Positions 1 to 7,405 of a stretch of 7,711 nucleotides of DNA are shown here, in pieces. This DNA comes from an uncultured Planctomycetaceae bacterium. GTDB taxonomy: Bacteria > Planctomycetota > Planctomycetia > Pirellulales > UBA1268. The DNA lies in contig CALAZQ010000252.1 in the NCBI GenBank assembly GCA_937926325.1, forward strand, positions 1-7,711, in the 5' to 3' direction. The notes beneath the pieces are model-generated. The model saw nothing but the letters and a program-made list of their open reading frames with translations, ran no database searches and had not been told where the DNA came from. Numbering within the stretch: the first letter of the stretch is position 1; each line of letters opens with the position of its first letter. A program made the position numbers and the translations under genes.

Positions 1-202
1 GTTTTCCGTGAAGCAAGCCGCCGCTCGGGCATACCCACGCCCACTCGCTTGACGTTCACGTCGGCCATCCAGGCCGCCGTTCACTGCCCGTGCGCTGCGC
101 TTCCGCCCTCCGGGCTGCGCTTGCTTTCGGAGCACGCTCGTGGGCATGGGTATCCCCTCGCTCGTCGAACCGGTGGCCCGAGCTTTCCGTGAAGGAAGCA
201 AA
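1..202. repeat. Repeat-rich non-coding left edge
   Basis: No credible gene is seen here. TTTCCGTGAAG occurs at 3-13 and again at 184-194, each followed by a related AAGCAA...GCCGCC segment. Between them lies an inverted repeat, ATACCCACGCCCAC at 31-44 against GTGGGCATGGGTAT at 140-153, with one mismatch in 14. A 9-mer, GCTGCGCTT, is repeated directly at 94-102 and 114-122 around a small GCCC-TCC-GGGC hairpin (105-115). GACGTTCACGTC at 51-62 is a further small palindrome. The arrangement (direct repeats outside, inverted repeat inside) resembles a non-autonomous dispersed element, but the left boundary may lie outside the window. Short reading frames across it look like random GC-rich frames. 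Confidence 0.5.
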
Positions 203-246
203 CCCGGCCGCCCCTGCGATCCGCCTGTTCGGCAGGGGTGGCCGGG
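203..246 (-). terminator. Probable intrinsic terminator of glnB
   Basis: Two 15-nt arms at 203-217 (CCCGGCCGCCCCTGC) and 232-246 (GCAGGGGTGGCCGGG) pair with a single G-T type mismatch and enclose a 14-nt loop. The hairpin begins 28 nt past the glnB stop codon. Read on the minus strand, the stem is followed directly by TTTGCTTCC, a short and interrupted T tract. The stem is very strong but the U tract is weak, so it could also act as a 3'-end stabilising hairpin or belong to the neighbouring repeat region. Confidence 0.6.
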
Positions 247-274
247 CCATACAACAGCAGCTGAAGGCTGCGGG

Positions 275-628
<354 letters not shown>

Positions 629-721
629 TCATCAGGGAAACAGCCAGTCACATCGCGTTGCCAGTTCCGCCGCCTGCAGATCGCGGAGCCGGCCAACCGG
701 CCGACTCTGACGTGTATGTTC

Positions 722-737
722 TGCATCCTGCATGCCA
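722..737 (-). promoter_or_regulatory. Candidate sigma-54 (-24/-12) promoter for glnB
   Basis: The minus strand reads TGGCATG-N4-ATGCA, close to the RpoN consensus TGGCACG-N4-TTGCW. The invariant GG (-24) and GC (-12) are both present with exactly 10 nt between them. The two departures are T for C at position 6, which is tolerated, and A for T at the first base of the -12 block. Transcription would start near position 711, giving a leader of about 98 nt before glnB. That leader contains a small GCCGG-CCAA-CCGGC hairpin at 688-701. The gene directly upstream encodes a sigma-54 activator, which strengthens the call. Start-site mapping has not been seen. Confidence 0.65.
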
Positions 738-743
738 AACCAG

Positions 744-779
744 AAAAAATTACGTTCTCCCTGTTTTTCGCAGTTTTTT
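744..779. promoter_or_regulatory. Phased A-tracts, probable intrinsic bend upstream of the sigma-54 promoter
   Basis: Three homopolymer A/T runs lie at 744-749 (A6), 764-768 (T5) and 774-779 (T6). Their centres are about 19.5 and 10.5 bp apart, close to two turns and one turn of the helix. They stand out in very GC-rich surroundings. Runs phased this way are known to curve DNA. The segment sits just upstream of the -24 element, where IHF or an intrinsic bend normally loops the enhancer-bound activator onto sigma-54 polymerase. Note that the first run is on the opposite strand from the other two, which affects the net bend. Confidence 0.45.
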
Positions 780-857
780 GGTTGCTCGCTTCAACGGCTT
801 TCCCGCGAATGTGACACCCGGATTGGGCGAAACCGGCGGCAAGAGCCAAAAACGGCC

Positions 858-896
858 ATTCGAGCCGATTCACACCGCTGAGGCGCATTCTCACCG
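858..896 (-). promoter_or_regulatory. Candidate upstream activating sequence: three ATTCNNRCCG repeats
   Basis: ATTCGAGCCG (858-867), ATTCACACCG (868-877) and ATTCTCACCG (887-896) share ATTC-N2-R-CCG on the plus strand. They start 10 and 19 bp apart, so they lie roughly on one helix face. They fall about 147-185 bp upstream of the predicted glnB start, the usual position for enhancer sites of sigma-54 activators, and just beyond the stop codon of the activator gene. They are direct repeats rather than the inverted repeats typical of Fis-type HTH dimers, which lowers confidence. Confidence 0.35.
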
Positions 897-908
897 GCGC
901 ACCACCAT

Positions 909-2357
909 TCAGTCAGCCGCCGCCGGCTGCCGTTCTTCCCGCTGATTGCGAAAACGTGCGGCGTCGATGTCGTGGGATTTCAGCAGTCGGTAGAGCGTTC
1001 CCCGCGGTACCTTGGCCTGCTTCGCGGCCGCCGACACATCACCGGCGTGCCGCTCAAGCAGGGCCGTGAGGTATCGCCGCTCAAACTGGGCCACGTGGGC
1101 CCCGCGTTCCGCAAAGAATCCGGCAACTCCACCAGTTGTTCCGTTGTGGCCCACCGATAGGGCCGGCTCCTGGCGGCCAGAAGCGGCGATGATCTCGTCG
1201 GGCAGGTCATCGACCCCCGCAACATCGCCGGTGGCAAGGGCCAGTGCCCGCCGAATCACATTCTGCAGTTCCCGAACATTGCCCGGCCATTGGTAATGCC
1301 GCAGCACTTGATAGGCATCAGTCGATAGCCGGGTCGCCTCCCGGCCCATCTCGCGGCCGGCCCGGAGCGCAAAAAACTCGGCCAGCAGACCGATGTCGTC
1401 TCCCCGCTGCCGCAATGGCGGCAGGCCGATCCGGACGACATTGATCCGGTAGTAGAGGTCGCGCCGAAAGCTGCCGTCCCTGACCATCGCGTCGACATCG
1501 CGGGAGGTGGCGGCGACCACCCGGACATCGACCGGCGTCTCCTTGCGGGCGCCCACCCGGCGGACCCGTCGCTCCTGCAGCACCCGCAGAAGCTTGGCCT
1601 GCAGGGCTGGCGGCAGTTCGGCCACTTCGTCAAGGAACAGCGTGCCACCGTCGGCTACCTCGACGAGCCCGATTCGCCGGGCATCGGCTCCGGTGAAGGC
1701 CCCCCGCTCATGGCCAAACAGTTCACTTTCCAGGAGGGCGTCGGGAATCGCCCCACAGTCAATCGGCACGAATGGGCTGTCGGCCCGCCGACTGCGGCGA
1801 TGGATCGCTCGCGCGACCAGTTCCTTGCCTGTGCCGGTCTCCCCGGTGATCAGCACGTCAACCGAACTTGCCGCCACCCGTTCAATCAGGCTGTAAACCT
1901 GCCGCATGGGCAGGCTCTCGCCGATGAAGTCGTCAAAGCTGTAGGGCCGCTCGACAGCTCGCCGCAAGGCCTGTTCAGCCGACCGGTGGCGGGCATCGGT
2001 CAGGGCCTCCACCAAGGCATCTTCAAGGTCCCGATCAGCAGTGGCCAGTGGCAGATAATCGGCCGCCCCCCTGCGGAGACAGGCCCGAGCAGCCGAGGCA
2101 TCCGGGGCGGCATCGACGACAATGACAGGCAGGTCTGGGTCGGCCTGCAGGACTTCGTCGAGCAAATTTACGGCTGACGAACCATCCCGTACCGTCAGCA
2201 CGGCGATGTCAAAGCTATCGTTGCCCACCAGCTCGATGCCGGCAGCAATTGTCGCAGTCTGCTGGACTTCCAACGGCTGGAGCCGCGCGACCAGCCGGCC
2301 GTAGCCGAGGCCGGTGGGGCCGGCTGGATCGATGATCGCAATGCGAGGCTGACGCAT
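909..2357 (-). CDS. Sigma-54-dependent activator with a degenerate receiver domain
   Basis: This 482-residue protein is a bacterial enhancer-binding protein: it would bind upstream DNA and use ATP hydrolysis to open sigma-54 promoters. Residues 1-120 are receiver-like, but the phosphoacceptor position is Thr55 (DIAVLT), the Thr/Ser switch position is Asp82 and the conserved Lys is lost (YLPL, 101-104). The AAA+ domain (about 142-392) is complete: Walker A GETGTGKE 172-179, the sigma-54 contact loop GAFTGA 219-224, Walker B GTLFLDE 238-244, arginine fingers FRRDLYYR 297-304 and sensor II GNVREL 359-364. A Fis-type helix-turn-helix lies near 438-463. I chose the ATG at 2357 because the receiver fold starts there (MRQPRIAIID); an in-frame start at 2456 adds 33 low-complexity residues. 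The Shine-Dalgarno is weak. The domain plan recalls FleQ/FlrA, which also lack phosphorylation, but nothing shows a flagellar role. It lies 295 nt upstream of glnB in the same orientation, so glnB is a plausible target. Confidence 0.93.
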   Translation of the reverse strand: MRQPRIAIIDPAGPTGLGYGRLVARLQPLEVQQTATIAAGIELVGNDSFDIAVLTVRDGSSAVNLLDEVLQADPDLPVIVVDAAPDASAARACLRRGAADYLPLATADRDLEDALVEALTDARHRSAEQALRRAVERPYSFDDFIGESLPMRQVYSLIERVAASSVDVLITGETGTGKELVARAIHRRSRRADSPFVPIDCGAIPDALLESELFGHERGAFTGADARRIGLVEVADGGTLFLDEVAELPPALQAKLLRVLQERRVRRVGARKETPVDVRVVAATSRDVDAMVRDGSFRRDLYYRINVVRIGLPPLRQRGDDIGLLAEFFALRAGREMGREATRLSTDAYQVLRHYQWPGNVRELQNVIRRALALATGDVAGVDDLPDEIIAASGRQEPALSVGHNGTTGGVAGFFAERGAHVAQFERRYLTALLERHAGDVSAAAKQAKVPRGTLYRLLKSHDIDAARFRNQREERQPAAAD

Positions 2358-2568
2358 GGCGGCCTGTCGGTTTGGGGAGCGTACCGCTCGCGGTCTGCCA
2401 CTGCCGCCTGACCTGCGTAACGACCTCAGTATCGCCGCGGAAGCGGCCCACTTCAACCGCTGGCCGCCGTGGCTCGATTCCGACCGCTGTCCGGCTTTGG
2501 TAAGGTACCGGCTTCACAGCCGCTCACCGTCCGCAGCCCCTTGGCCCACCCGGAAACAGGAGCCCCTC
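2358..2568. promoter_or_regulatory. Divergent promoter region between the activator and the SEC-C gene
   Basis: This 211-nt gap separates two divergent start codons and must hold promoters for both. For the plus-strand gene the only candidate I see is TGGTAAGGT at 2498-2506, an extended -10-like element with a poor -35 (TTCCGA at 2478-2483) 17 bp upstream. I saw no sigma-54 consensus and no riboswitch-like structure. The specific promoter call is weak. Confidence 0.25.
2558..2562 (+). promoter_or_regulatory. Ribosome binding site fixing the SEC-C protein start
   Basis: AGGAG is followed by a 6-nt spacer and the ATG at 2569. It selects the MPLDPYSPC start over an upstream in-frame ATG at 2356, which would overlap the start of the divergent activator gene and add 71 residues with no domain-like character. 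Confidence 0.75.
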
Positions 2569-4755
2569 ATGCCGCTCGATCCCTACTCCCCCTGCCCCGG
2601 CGGAACCGGCAAAAAGATCAAGTTTTGCTGCCACGAACTCCTCGGCGATCTCGAGCAGCTCGACCGGCTCGTTGAGGGTGAGCAGATTCAGGCGGCGCTC
2701 GAGCAGGTGGTGCGGCTGAGTGACAAGCACCCCGGCAAGGCCTGCCTGCTGGCAACCCGCACGAAACTGGAACTGGCCGCCAAAAAATTCAACGATGCCG
2801 CCGTCACCAGCCGGGCCTTCCTCGAGGCCTATCCCGAGAACCCGCTGGCCCTCGGTCACGCGGCGGTCACCGCCGCCCTGAACGACAACATGCAGGAGGC
2901 GGCCAGCCTGTTTGACCGGGCCCGCGAAGCAGCCGGTGCTGAAATTCCCGATGACTTGAGCAGGATCGCCATGACGCTCGTGCAGGTGGCCGCCCAGGTC
3001 GGCCAGTTCGGCCTGGCTGAGTCGACGATCGAATGGCTGACTGAAAAGTCGCTCGGCTCTGAAGAAGAGCGGGGCATCCTCGCCGAAACCTTTCTCTCGT
3101 CGGGCCCGCCGCCGGCTCTGCGAATTCGGGTACCCTTCGCCACGACGCCGGATGATTCCCCCTGGCGGTTTGAGTTCGACACCGCGCTGAAGCATGCCGC
3201 GGCCTGGAAGCTGTCCAAAGCACTGAAGACCTTCACCAGCCTCAAGGGCGTGGCTGGCGACAGCCCCGCCGTCTTCACGAACATCGCCCTGCTCTGTGAA
3301 CGGCTGGCCCGGCCACTGGAGGCGGCGGAGGCCTGGCTCAAGGTGGCCGACCAGCGGGCGGCCTCGGGTGACCCGACCGGCCCCGACGAAGCGGTCGAAG
3401 CGACCGGCCGGGCGGTGGCGCTGGAAAGTCAGGCCAATCCCGAACGGTCGCCGGTGATCCGCTATCAGGTGCTGCGGGCCACCCTCGACGGCGATCTCGA
3501 CCTGCTGGAGGACGCCCTCCGCAAGAACGAGCACTTCGAGGCCAGCCCGGTCGATCGGTCCCGCTGGGTCTCGCGTGGGGCGGTGCCACCCCGGTCGAGC
3601 TGGCGGGTCTACGGCGACGCCGATGGCGACGCCGGCCAGCGGCTGCTCGGCTCGATCCTCATCCACGGCAAGCAGACTGACCGTGATGCCGAGGTGACGC
3701 TGCAGGGCCTGGCCCCCGATGTCAGTGAGGCAAAGCCACTGGTCGAGACGCCGCTGCACTGCAGCCTGGAGGAGGCGGAGCAGCCCCTCGGGCTGCCGGT
3801 GGCCACACCGATGAACTATCTGGCCGGTGCCCAGTTCAAAATGGTGCCTCCGCCGCCCCCTGCCTCGCCTCCAGCAGCTGGTGAAGACGCACCGATCGAC
3901 ACCCTGCTGGCAGAACAGCAGGCACATGTCGCCCAGCGGTTTGTCGCGCAGTGGCCCGACACCGCCCTGCCTGAGCTGCTGGGCAAGACGCCGCGGGATG
4001 CCGTCGCCGCCGGTGGTGAGTCGCGGCGGAGGGTCGAGGCGATCGTCAATGATGCCGAGGCGAGCGAGCTGATTCCGGCCGGCCGCGACATCTGGCCCGA
4101 ATTACGCACGGCGGTCGGCCTGCCTGCCCCGCAGCCGATTGCAATGGCAACGCCGCTCGGTGACCTACCGCCACAGCGGTGGCTGCGGCTCGACCTGGCC
4201 GCCGTCGAACTCGACCACCTCCGTGGCCTGCTGCTGGCGGCGGCCGACATCGGCTATAGCCTGACTGCCGAACGGGTCGCCGCAGCCCTGCTCTCCCGCA
4301 AGGACATCGCCGATCCCGATCGCTGGCAGGCGCTCGGGGTGCTTGAAGCTCGGGCCCGGACGACGACCAAGCGGCTGGAGATTCTCAAGCAGATCCGCAG
4401 CCTGGCCAAGACGATGCAGGCGGACGAGGGCATGCTCGATGTGGCAGAGCTGCGGATTCAGCTGCAGCGGGGCGACCAGCCGGCCTTCATGCAGGTGATG
4501 GAACGGATCCGGCGGCTGCATGGCCAGAACCCGCGGGTGGCCAACGGCGTGGCCCAGGTGCTGATGGAGGCCGGCATCGACGTCAATGCCCTCGCGGCAG
4601 CCTCGGCCGGCGGCGTGCCGCCAGCAGCCGGTGGGGCCGCTGGTGTCGCGGCCGGACCGGCGGCTGCTCCAGCCACCCAGCCCGGCAAGCTCTGGACCCC
4701 GGGCAGCGAGCCAGCCGGCGGCGGCGGCGAAAAGCCAGCCATCTGGACACCGTGA
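2569..4755 (+). CDS. SEC-C motif / helical-repeat protein of unknown function
   Basis: This 728-residue protein has no recognised biochemical role. It opens with a SEC-C-like zinc-binding motif, CPGGTGKKIKFCC (residues 9-21). The usual form is CPCGSGKK.K.CC/H, so the second cysteine is replaced by Gly11 and only three of four expected ligands remain. Residues about 24-190 are amphipathic helices with TPR-like spacing, and further helical pairs occur near 210-300. A proline-rich linker (PPPPPASPP, about 427-435) separates this half from a C-terminal region with a second conserved-looking helical segment (about 525-670). The end is an Ala/Gly/Pro-rich tail containing LWTP (708-711) and closing with IWTP (725-728). 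No signal peptide or membrane segment is visible, so it is probably cytoplasmic. SEC-C motifs occur in the SecA tail and in many scaffold-like proteins; I infer a protein-interaction role. Its stop overlaps the ribD start, so the two are co-expressed. I believe related proteins are common in planctomycetes, but have not searched. Confidence 0.9.
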   Translation: MPLDPYSPCPGGTGKKIKFCCHELLGDLEQLDRLVEGEQIQAALEQVVRLSDKHPGKACLLATRTKLELAAKKFNDAAVTSRAFLEAYPENPLALGHAAVTAALNDNMQEAASLFDRAREAAGAEIPDDLSRIAMTLVQVAAQVGQFGLAESTIEWLTEKSLGSEEERGILAETFLSSGPPPALRIRVPFATTPDDSPWRFEFDTALKHAAAWKLSKALKTFTSLKGVAGDSPAVFTNIALLCERLARPLEAAEAWLKVADQRAASGDPTGPDEAVEATGRAVALESQANPERSPVIRYQVLRATLDGDLDLLEDALRKNEHFEASPVDRSRWVSRGAVPPRSSWRVYGDADGDAGQRLLGSILIHGKQTDRDAEVTLQGLAPDVSEAKPLVETPLHCSLEEAEQPLGLPVATPMNYLAGAQFKMVPPPPPASPPAAGEDAPIDTLLAEQQAHVAQRFVAQWPDTALPELLGKTPRDAVAAGGESRRRVEAIVNDAEASELIPAGRDIWPELRTAVGLPAPQPIAMATPLGDLPPQRWLRLDLAAVELDHLRGLLLAAADIGYSLTAERVAAALLSRKDIADPDRWQALGVLEARARTTTKRLEILKQIRSLAKTMQADEGMLDVAELRIQLQRGDQPAFMQVMERIRRLHGQNPRVANGVAQVLMEAGIDVNALAAASAGGVPPAAGGAAGVAAGPAAAPATQPGKLWTPGSEPAGGGGEKPAIWTP

Positions 4756-5939
4756 CCGCCAGCTGTCAGCCACCGAGTTTCTCCGCGGGCGACATCGCCT
4801 GCATGCGGCGGGCGATCGAGTTGGCCCGTCGCGGCGAGGGGCTGGTCGAGCCGAACCCGATGGTCGGCGCGGTCGTGGCCGATGCTTCCGGCCGGGTGCT
4901 GGGGGAGGGCTGGCACGAGGCGTTCGGTGGTCCGCATGCCGAGGTCAATGCACTGGCTGCCGCTGGCAGAGCCGCCCGCGCTGCGACGCTCTATGTCACG
5001 CTCGAGCCCTGCTGCCACCATGGCAAGACGCCGCCTTGCACCGAGGCGATCCTGGCAGCCGGGATCAGCCGGGTGGTCGTGGCCGCCGGTGACCCTCACC
5101 CGGCGGTGGCCGGAGGAGGCATCACCGCCCTGCGGCAGGCAGGCCTGCAAGTTGACTGCGGCCTGCTTGAGGCCGAGGCCGTCAGGCTGACCGCCCCCTT
5201 CCGCAAGCTCATGACCACCGGCACCCCCTGGGTGATTGCCAAGTGGGCGATGACCCTCGACGGCTGCCTGGCCCTGCCGCCGGCAGAGCCGGGGCCGGCC
5301 GCCCCCGGCAACGCCACTGGCCACCGCTGGATTTCATCGCCCGACTCCCGGCAGCTGGTGCATGATCTCCGCCGCCGGGTCGATGCCATTCTGGTCGGCA
5401 TCGGCACGGCTCTGGCCGATGACCCCCTGCTGACCGCCCGTCCCCCCGGCGGCCGGCCGCTGCTGCGGGTGGTGCTCGATCGGACGGCCAAGTTGCCGTT
5501 GGCATCACGGCTGGTGCAGACAGCCGGGCAGTCACCGCTGCTCATCGCCGTGGGGCCGCAGGCACCGTCTGAGCAGATCGGGGCGCTTGAGGCAGCCGGC
5601 GGCGAGGTCTGGCAGAGCCAGACGGCAGACCCTGCCGCCATGCTGCAGGGTCTGCTGCAAGAACTCGGCCGGCGGCAGCTGACGAACCTCCTCGTCGAGG
5701 GTGGGCCCGGAGTACTCCAAACCTGCTTCGCCGCCGGGATGATCGACGAGGCCTGGGTCTTTATCGCTCCGCGGCTCTCGGGTGGCCAACCACAGTCATT
5801 GCCTCGGCTACCCACCAGCCTGCCGGAACTCACCATTGAGTCCGTGCGCCAGGTCGGCGACGACATCCTCGTTTGTGGCCGGCCACGGTCGGCCCCTCCA
5901 CTCACCACTTGTCAAACGGCTGCTGCGGATCGGGATTAA
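4752..5939 (+). CDS. ribD: Bifunctional riboflavin biosynthesis protein RibD (pyrimidine deaminase/reductase)
   Basis: RibD carries out two consecutive steps of riboflavin synthesis: deamination of the diaminopyrimidine derived from GTP, then NADPH-dependent reduction of the ribosyl side chain. At 395 residues it is near the usual length. The deaminase domain (about 10-150) has PNPMVGAV at 34-41, the zinc-site HAE at 62-64 with catalytic Glu64, and PCCHHGKTPPC, giving zinc ligands His62, Cys87 and Cys96. The reductase domain (about 159-385) shows AKWAMTLDG (163-171), HRWISS, DAILVGIGTALADDPLLTAR and LLVEGGPGVL. Both halves look intact. The start is GTG at 4752, overlapping the previous stop as GTGA with no clear Shine-Dalgarno, which implies translational coupling. 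The next in-frame ATG (4803) would cut off the first helix of the deaminase. No other rib gene or FMN riboswitch is seen nearby. Its last 38 nt overlap the convergent sulfatase gene. Confidence 0.96.
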   Translation: MTASCQPPSFSAGDIACMRRAIELARRGEGLVEPNPMVGAVVADASGRVLGEGWHEAFGGPHAEVNALAAAGRAARAATLYVTLEPCCHHGKTPPCTEAILAAGISRVVVAAGDPHPAVAGGGITALRQAGLQVDCGLLEAEAVRLTAPFRKLMTTGTPWVIAKWAMTLDGCLALPPAEPGPAAPGNATGHRWISSPDSRQLVHDLRRRVDAILVGIGTALADDPLLTARPPGGRPLLRVVLDRTAKLPLASRLVQTAGQSPLLIAVGPQAPSEQIGALEAAGGEVWQSQTADPAAMLQGLLQELGRRQLTNLLVEGGPGVLQTCFAAGMIDEAWVFIAPRLSGGQPQSLPRLPTSLPELTIESVRQVGDDILVCGRPRSAPPLTTCQTAAADRD

Positions 5940-7398
5940 CCGCCGGCATGATCGCCGCAGTGTCGACGCGGAATGCATCCAGCAAAGCCTGCAGCTCCTG
6001 CAGCTTTTCGGGCTGGCTGGCGGCCAAATTGGTCTGCTCGCCGGGGTCAGCCGCCAGATTGAACAGTTCTCGCTCTTTGCCCCAGTACCACTCAATCAGC
6101 TTCCAGTCTCCCAGCCGCACGGCCGCTCCTGGCGTTCCCCCCTGATTGCCCCAGTGGGGATAGTGCCAGAACAGCGGCCGGTCGAGCGGCTCAGCCGCAG
6201 GATCCTTCACCGCTGCCAAAAATGAGACACCGTCGCAGTGCTGCTCTGGCAGCAGGGGTAGGCCAGCCGCCTCCAGAATGGTGGGAAAATAGTCGGTGGA
6301 GGTGACCGGCCACGCCGAGGAGCTGCCGGGCTTGGTCACCCCCGGCAGCCGCACGAGCACCGGCTCACGAATGCCCCCTTCGTAAAGCCAGCCCTTGCCT
6401 GCGCGAAACGGCAGGTTTGACGTGGGCGACCCCTCCGACGTTGAGAGTCCGCCGTTGTCCGAGGTGAAGATCACCAGCGTGTGATCAGCAACGCCATGCT
6501 GCTCGAGGGCATCGAGCACTTTGCCGACGGCGGCATCCATCGCCTCGACCATTCCACCGTAGACGGCGTGGGCCTGCACCGTCCGGTTCTGCCGGGGCGG
6601 CTCGGGGGCAAAGGCATCCTCGAGACCTCGGTCTCGCTTTCGCTGCTTGTACTTGGCGACCAGATCATCAGGTGCCATCAGAGGCGTATGGACCGAGTAG
6701 AAGGAGAGGTAGGCGAGAAACGGCCGGTCCTTGTGTTGTTTGATAAACCGAGCGGTCTCACCGGCCAGCCGGTCGGGTAGGTGTTCACCCGGCGGGCCGT
6801 CTGGCAGTCGCGGATTGCCGTACGGCGAAAAGTATTGCTTGCCGCCGTAGGGGCCACCCCGATCGATGCCCCCCTTATTCACGTCGAAGCCATGGTCTTC
6901 GGGCCACGAGCCCTTCCTGCCCAGATGCCACTTGCCGGCAAAGAAGGTTGTGTAGCCCTTGGATTTGAGAGCCTCCGCCAACGTGGTATGCGCGTCGGCG
7001 AGCTGGCCGAGGTATGGGGCCGGCCAGAGTGGCCGGTTCTTGTGCCGGCCGAATCTGCCGTTCACAGCCGGATCATAATCGGCCGGCAACGCCTGTCCAA
7101 AAAACTGGTTCGGCCCACCGAAGAAGTCGGTGTTCCGCGTTCGGGCCGGCCACTGCCCGGTGATGACAGCCGAGCGGGTCGGGGAGCAGACCGGGCAGGC
7201 GGCATAGCCATTTGTGAACCGCATACCGGAGTCGGCCAGCCGCTGCAGGTTCGGCGTGTCGTAAAAACAGTCCGGATTGAACGGCGTTGTGTCTTCGGCC
7301 CCGAGATCGTCAGCGATGATGAACACGACATTGAGCGGCGCGGCAGTCACGGCGAGCGACCAGCCGAACACCATCACCGCCAAACAGGCACGACCCAT
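5902..7398 (-). CDS. Exported Cys-type sulfatase (arylsulfatase A family)
   Basis: This 498-residue sulfatase hydrolyses sulfate esters; members of this family in marine planctomycetes typically desulfate polysaccharides, but the substrate cannot be read here. An N-terminal signal peptide is visible (MGR, hydrophobic 4-17, likely cleavage after VTA at 19), placing the protein in the periplasm or outside. Metal and active-site residues follow family order: Asp30-Asp31 (IIADDLG), Cys71 in CSPTR (71-75), the residue converted to formylglycine, then Lys156/His158 in AGKWHLG, His237 in SVHTP, Asp314-Asn315 in FTSDNGG and Lys335. The C-terminal part (DWKLIEWYW, ELFNLAADPGEQTNLA) is typical of the family. 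The usual CxPSR serine is Thr74, a common variant. Activity needs a formylglycine-generating enzyme encoded elsewhere. The ATG at 7398 has AAGGAG 7 nt upstream. The gene appears monocistronic and runs into the 3' end of ribD. Confidence 0.95.
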   Translation of the reverse strand: MGRACLAVMVFGWSLAVTAAPLNVVFIIADDLGAEDTTPFNPDCFYDTPNLQRLADSGMRFTNGYAACPVCSPTRSAVITGQWPARTRNTDFFGGPNQFFGQALPADYDPAVNGRFGRHKNRPLWPAPYLGQLADAHTTLAEALKSKGYTTFFAGKWHLGRKGSWPEDHGFDVNKGGIDRGGPYGGKQYFSPYGNPRLPDGPPGEHLPDRLAGETARFIKQHKDRPFLAYLSFYSVHTPLMAPDDLVAKYKQRKRDRGLEDAFAPEPPRQNRTVQAHAVYGGMVEAMDAAVGKVLDALEQHGVADHTLVIFTSDNGGLSTSEGSPTSNLPFRAGKGWLYEGGIREPVLVRLPGVTKPGSSSAWPVTSTDYFPTILEAAGLPLLPEQHCDGVSFLAAVKDPAAEPLDRPLFWHYPHWGNQGGTPGAAVRLGDWKLIEWYWGKERELFNLAADPGEQTNLAASQPEKLQELQALLDAFRVDTAAIMPAVNPDPQQPFDKW

Positions 7399-7405
7399 CA
7401 GCAAA

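Noticed and set aside
643..656. Second TGGCAAC sigma-54-like half-site on the minus strand before glnB
   Set aside because: No GC occurs at the required -12 spacing.
2358..2456. 33-residue extension of the activator from the start at 2456
   Set aside because: The extension is Arg/Ser-rich and precedes the natural start of the receiver-like fold; kept only as an alternative.
2356..2568. N-terminal extension of the SEC-C protein from ATG 2356
   Set aside because: It would overlap the activator start and bypass the AGGAG-supported ATG at 2569; the added residues look non-coding.
2358..2568. FMN riboswitch upstream of the ribD operon
   Set aside because: I found none of the conserved purine-rich FMN aptamer blocks in this leader.
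2524..3927. 467-codon open frame on the minus strand inside the SEC-C gene
   Set aside because: It has no domain-like character and lies opposite a gene with a good ribosome-binding site and recognisable motifs; long antisense frames are expected in GC-rich DNA.
4458..5324. 288-codon minus-strand frame spanning the SEC-C/ribD junction
   Set aside because: It is low in complexity and antisense to two confident genes; treated as a compositional shadow.
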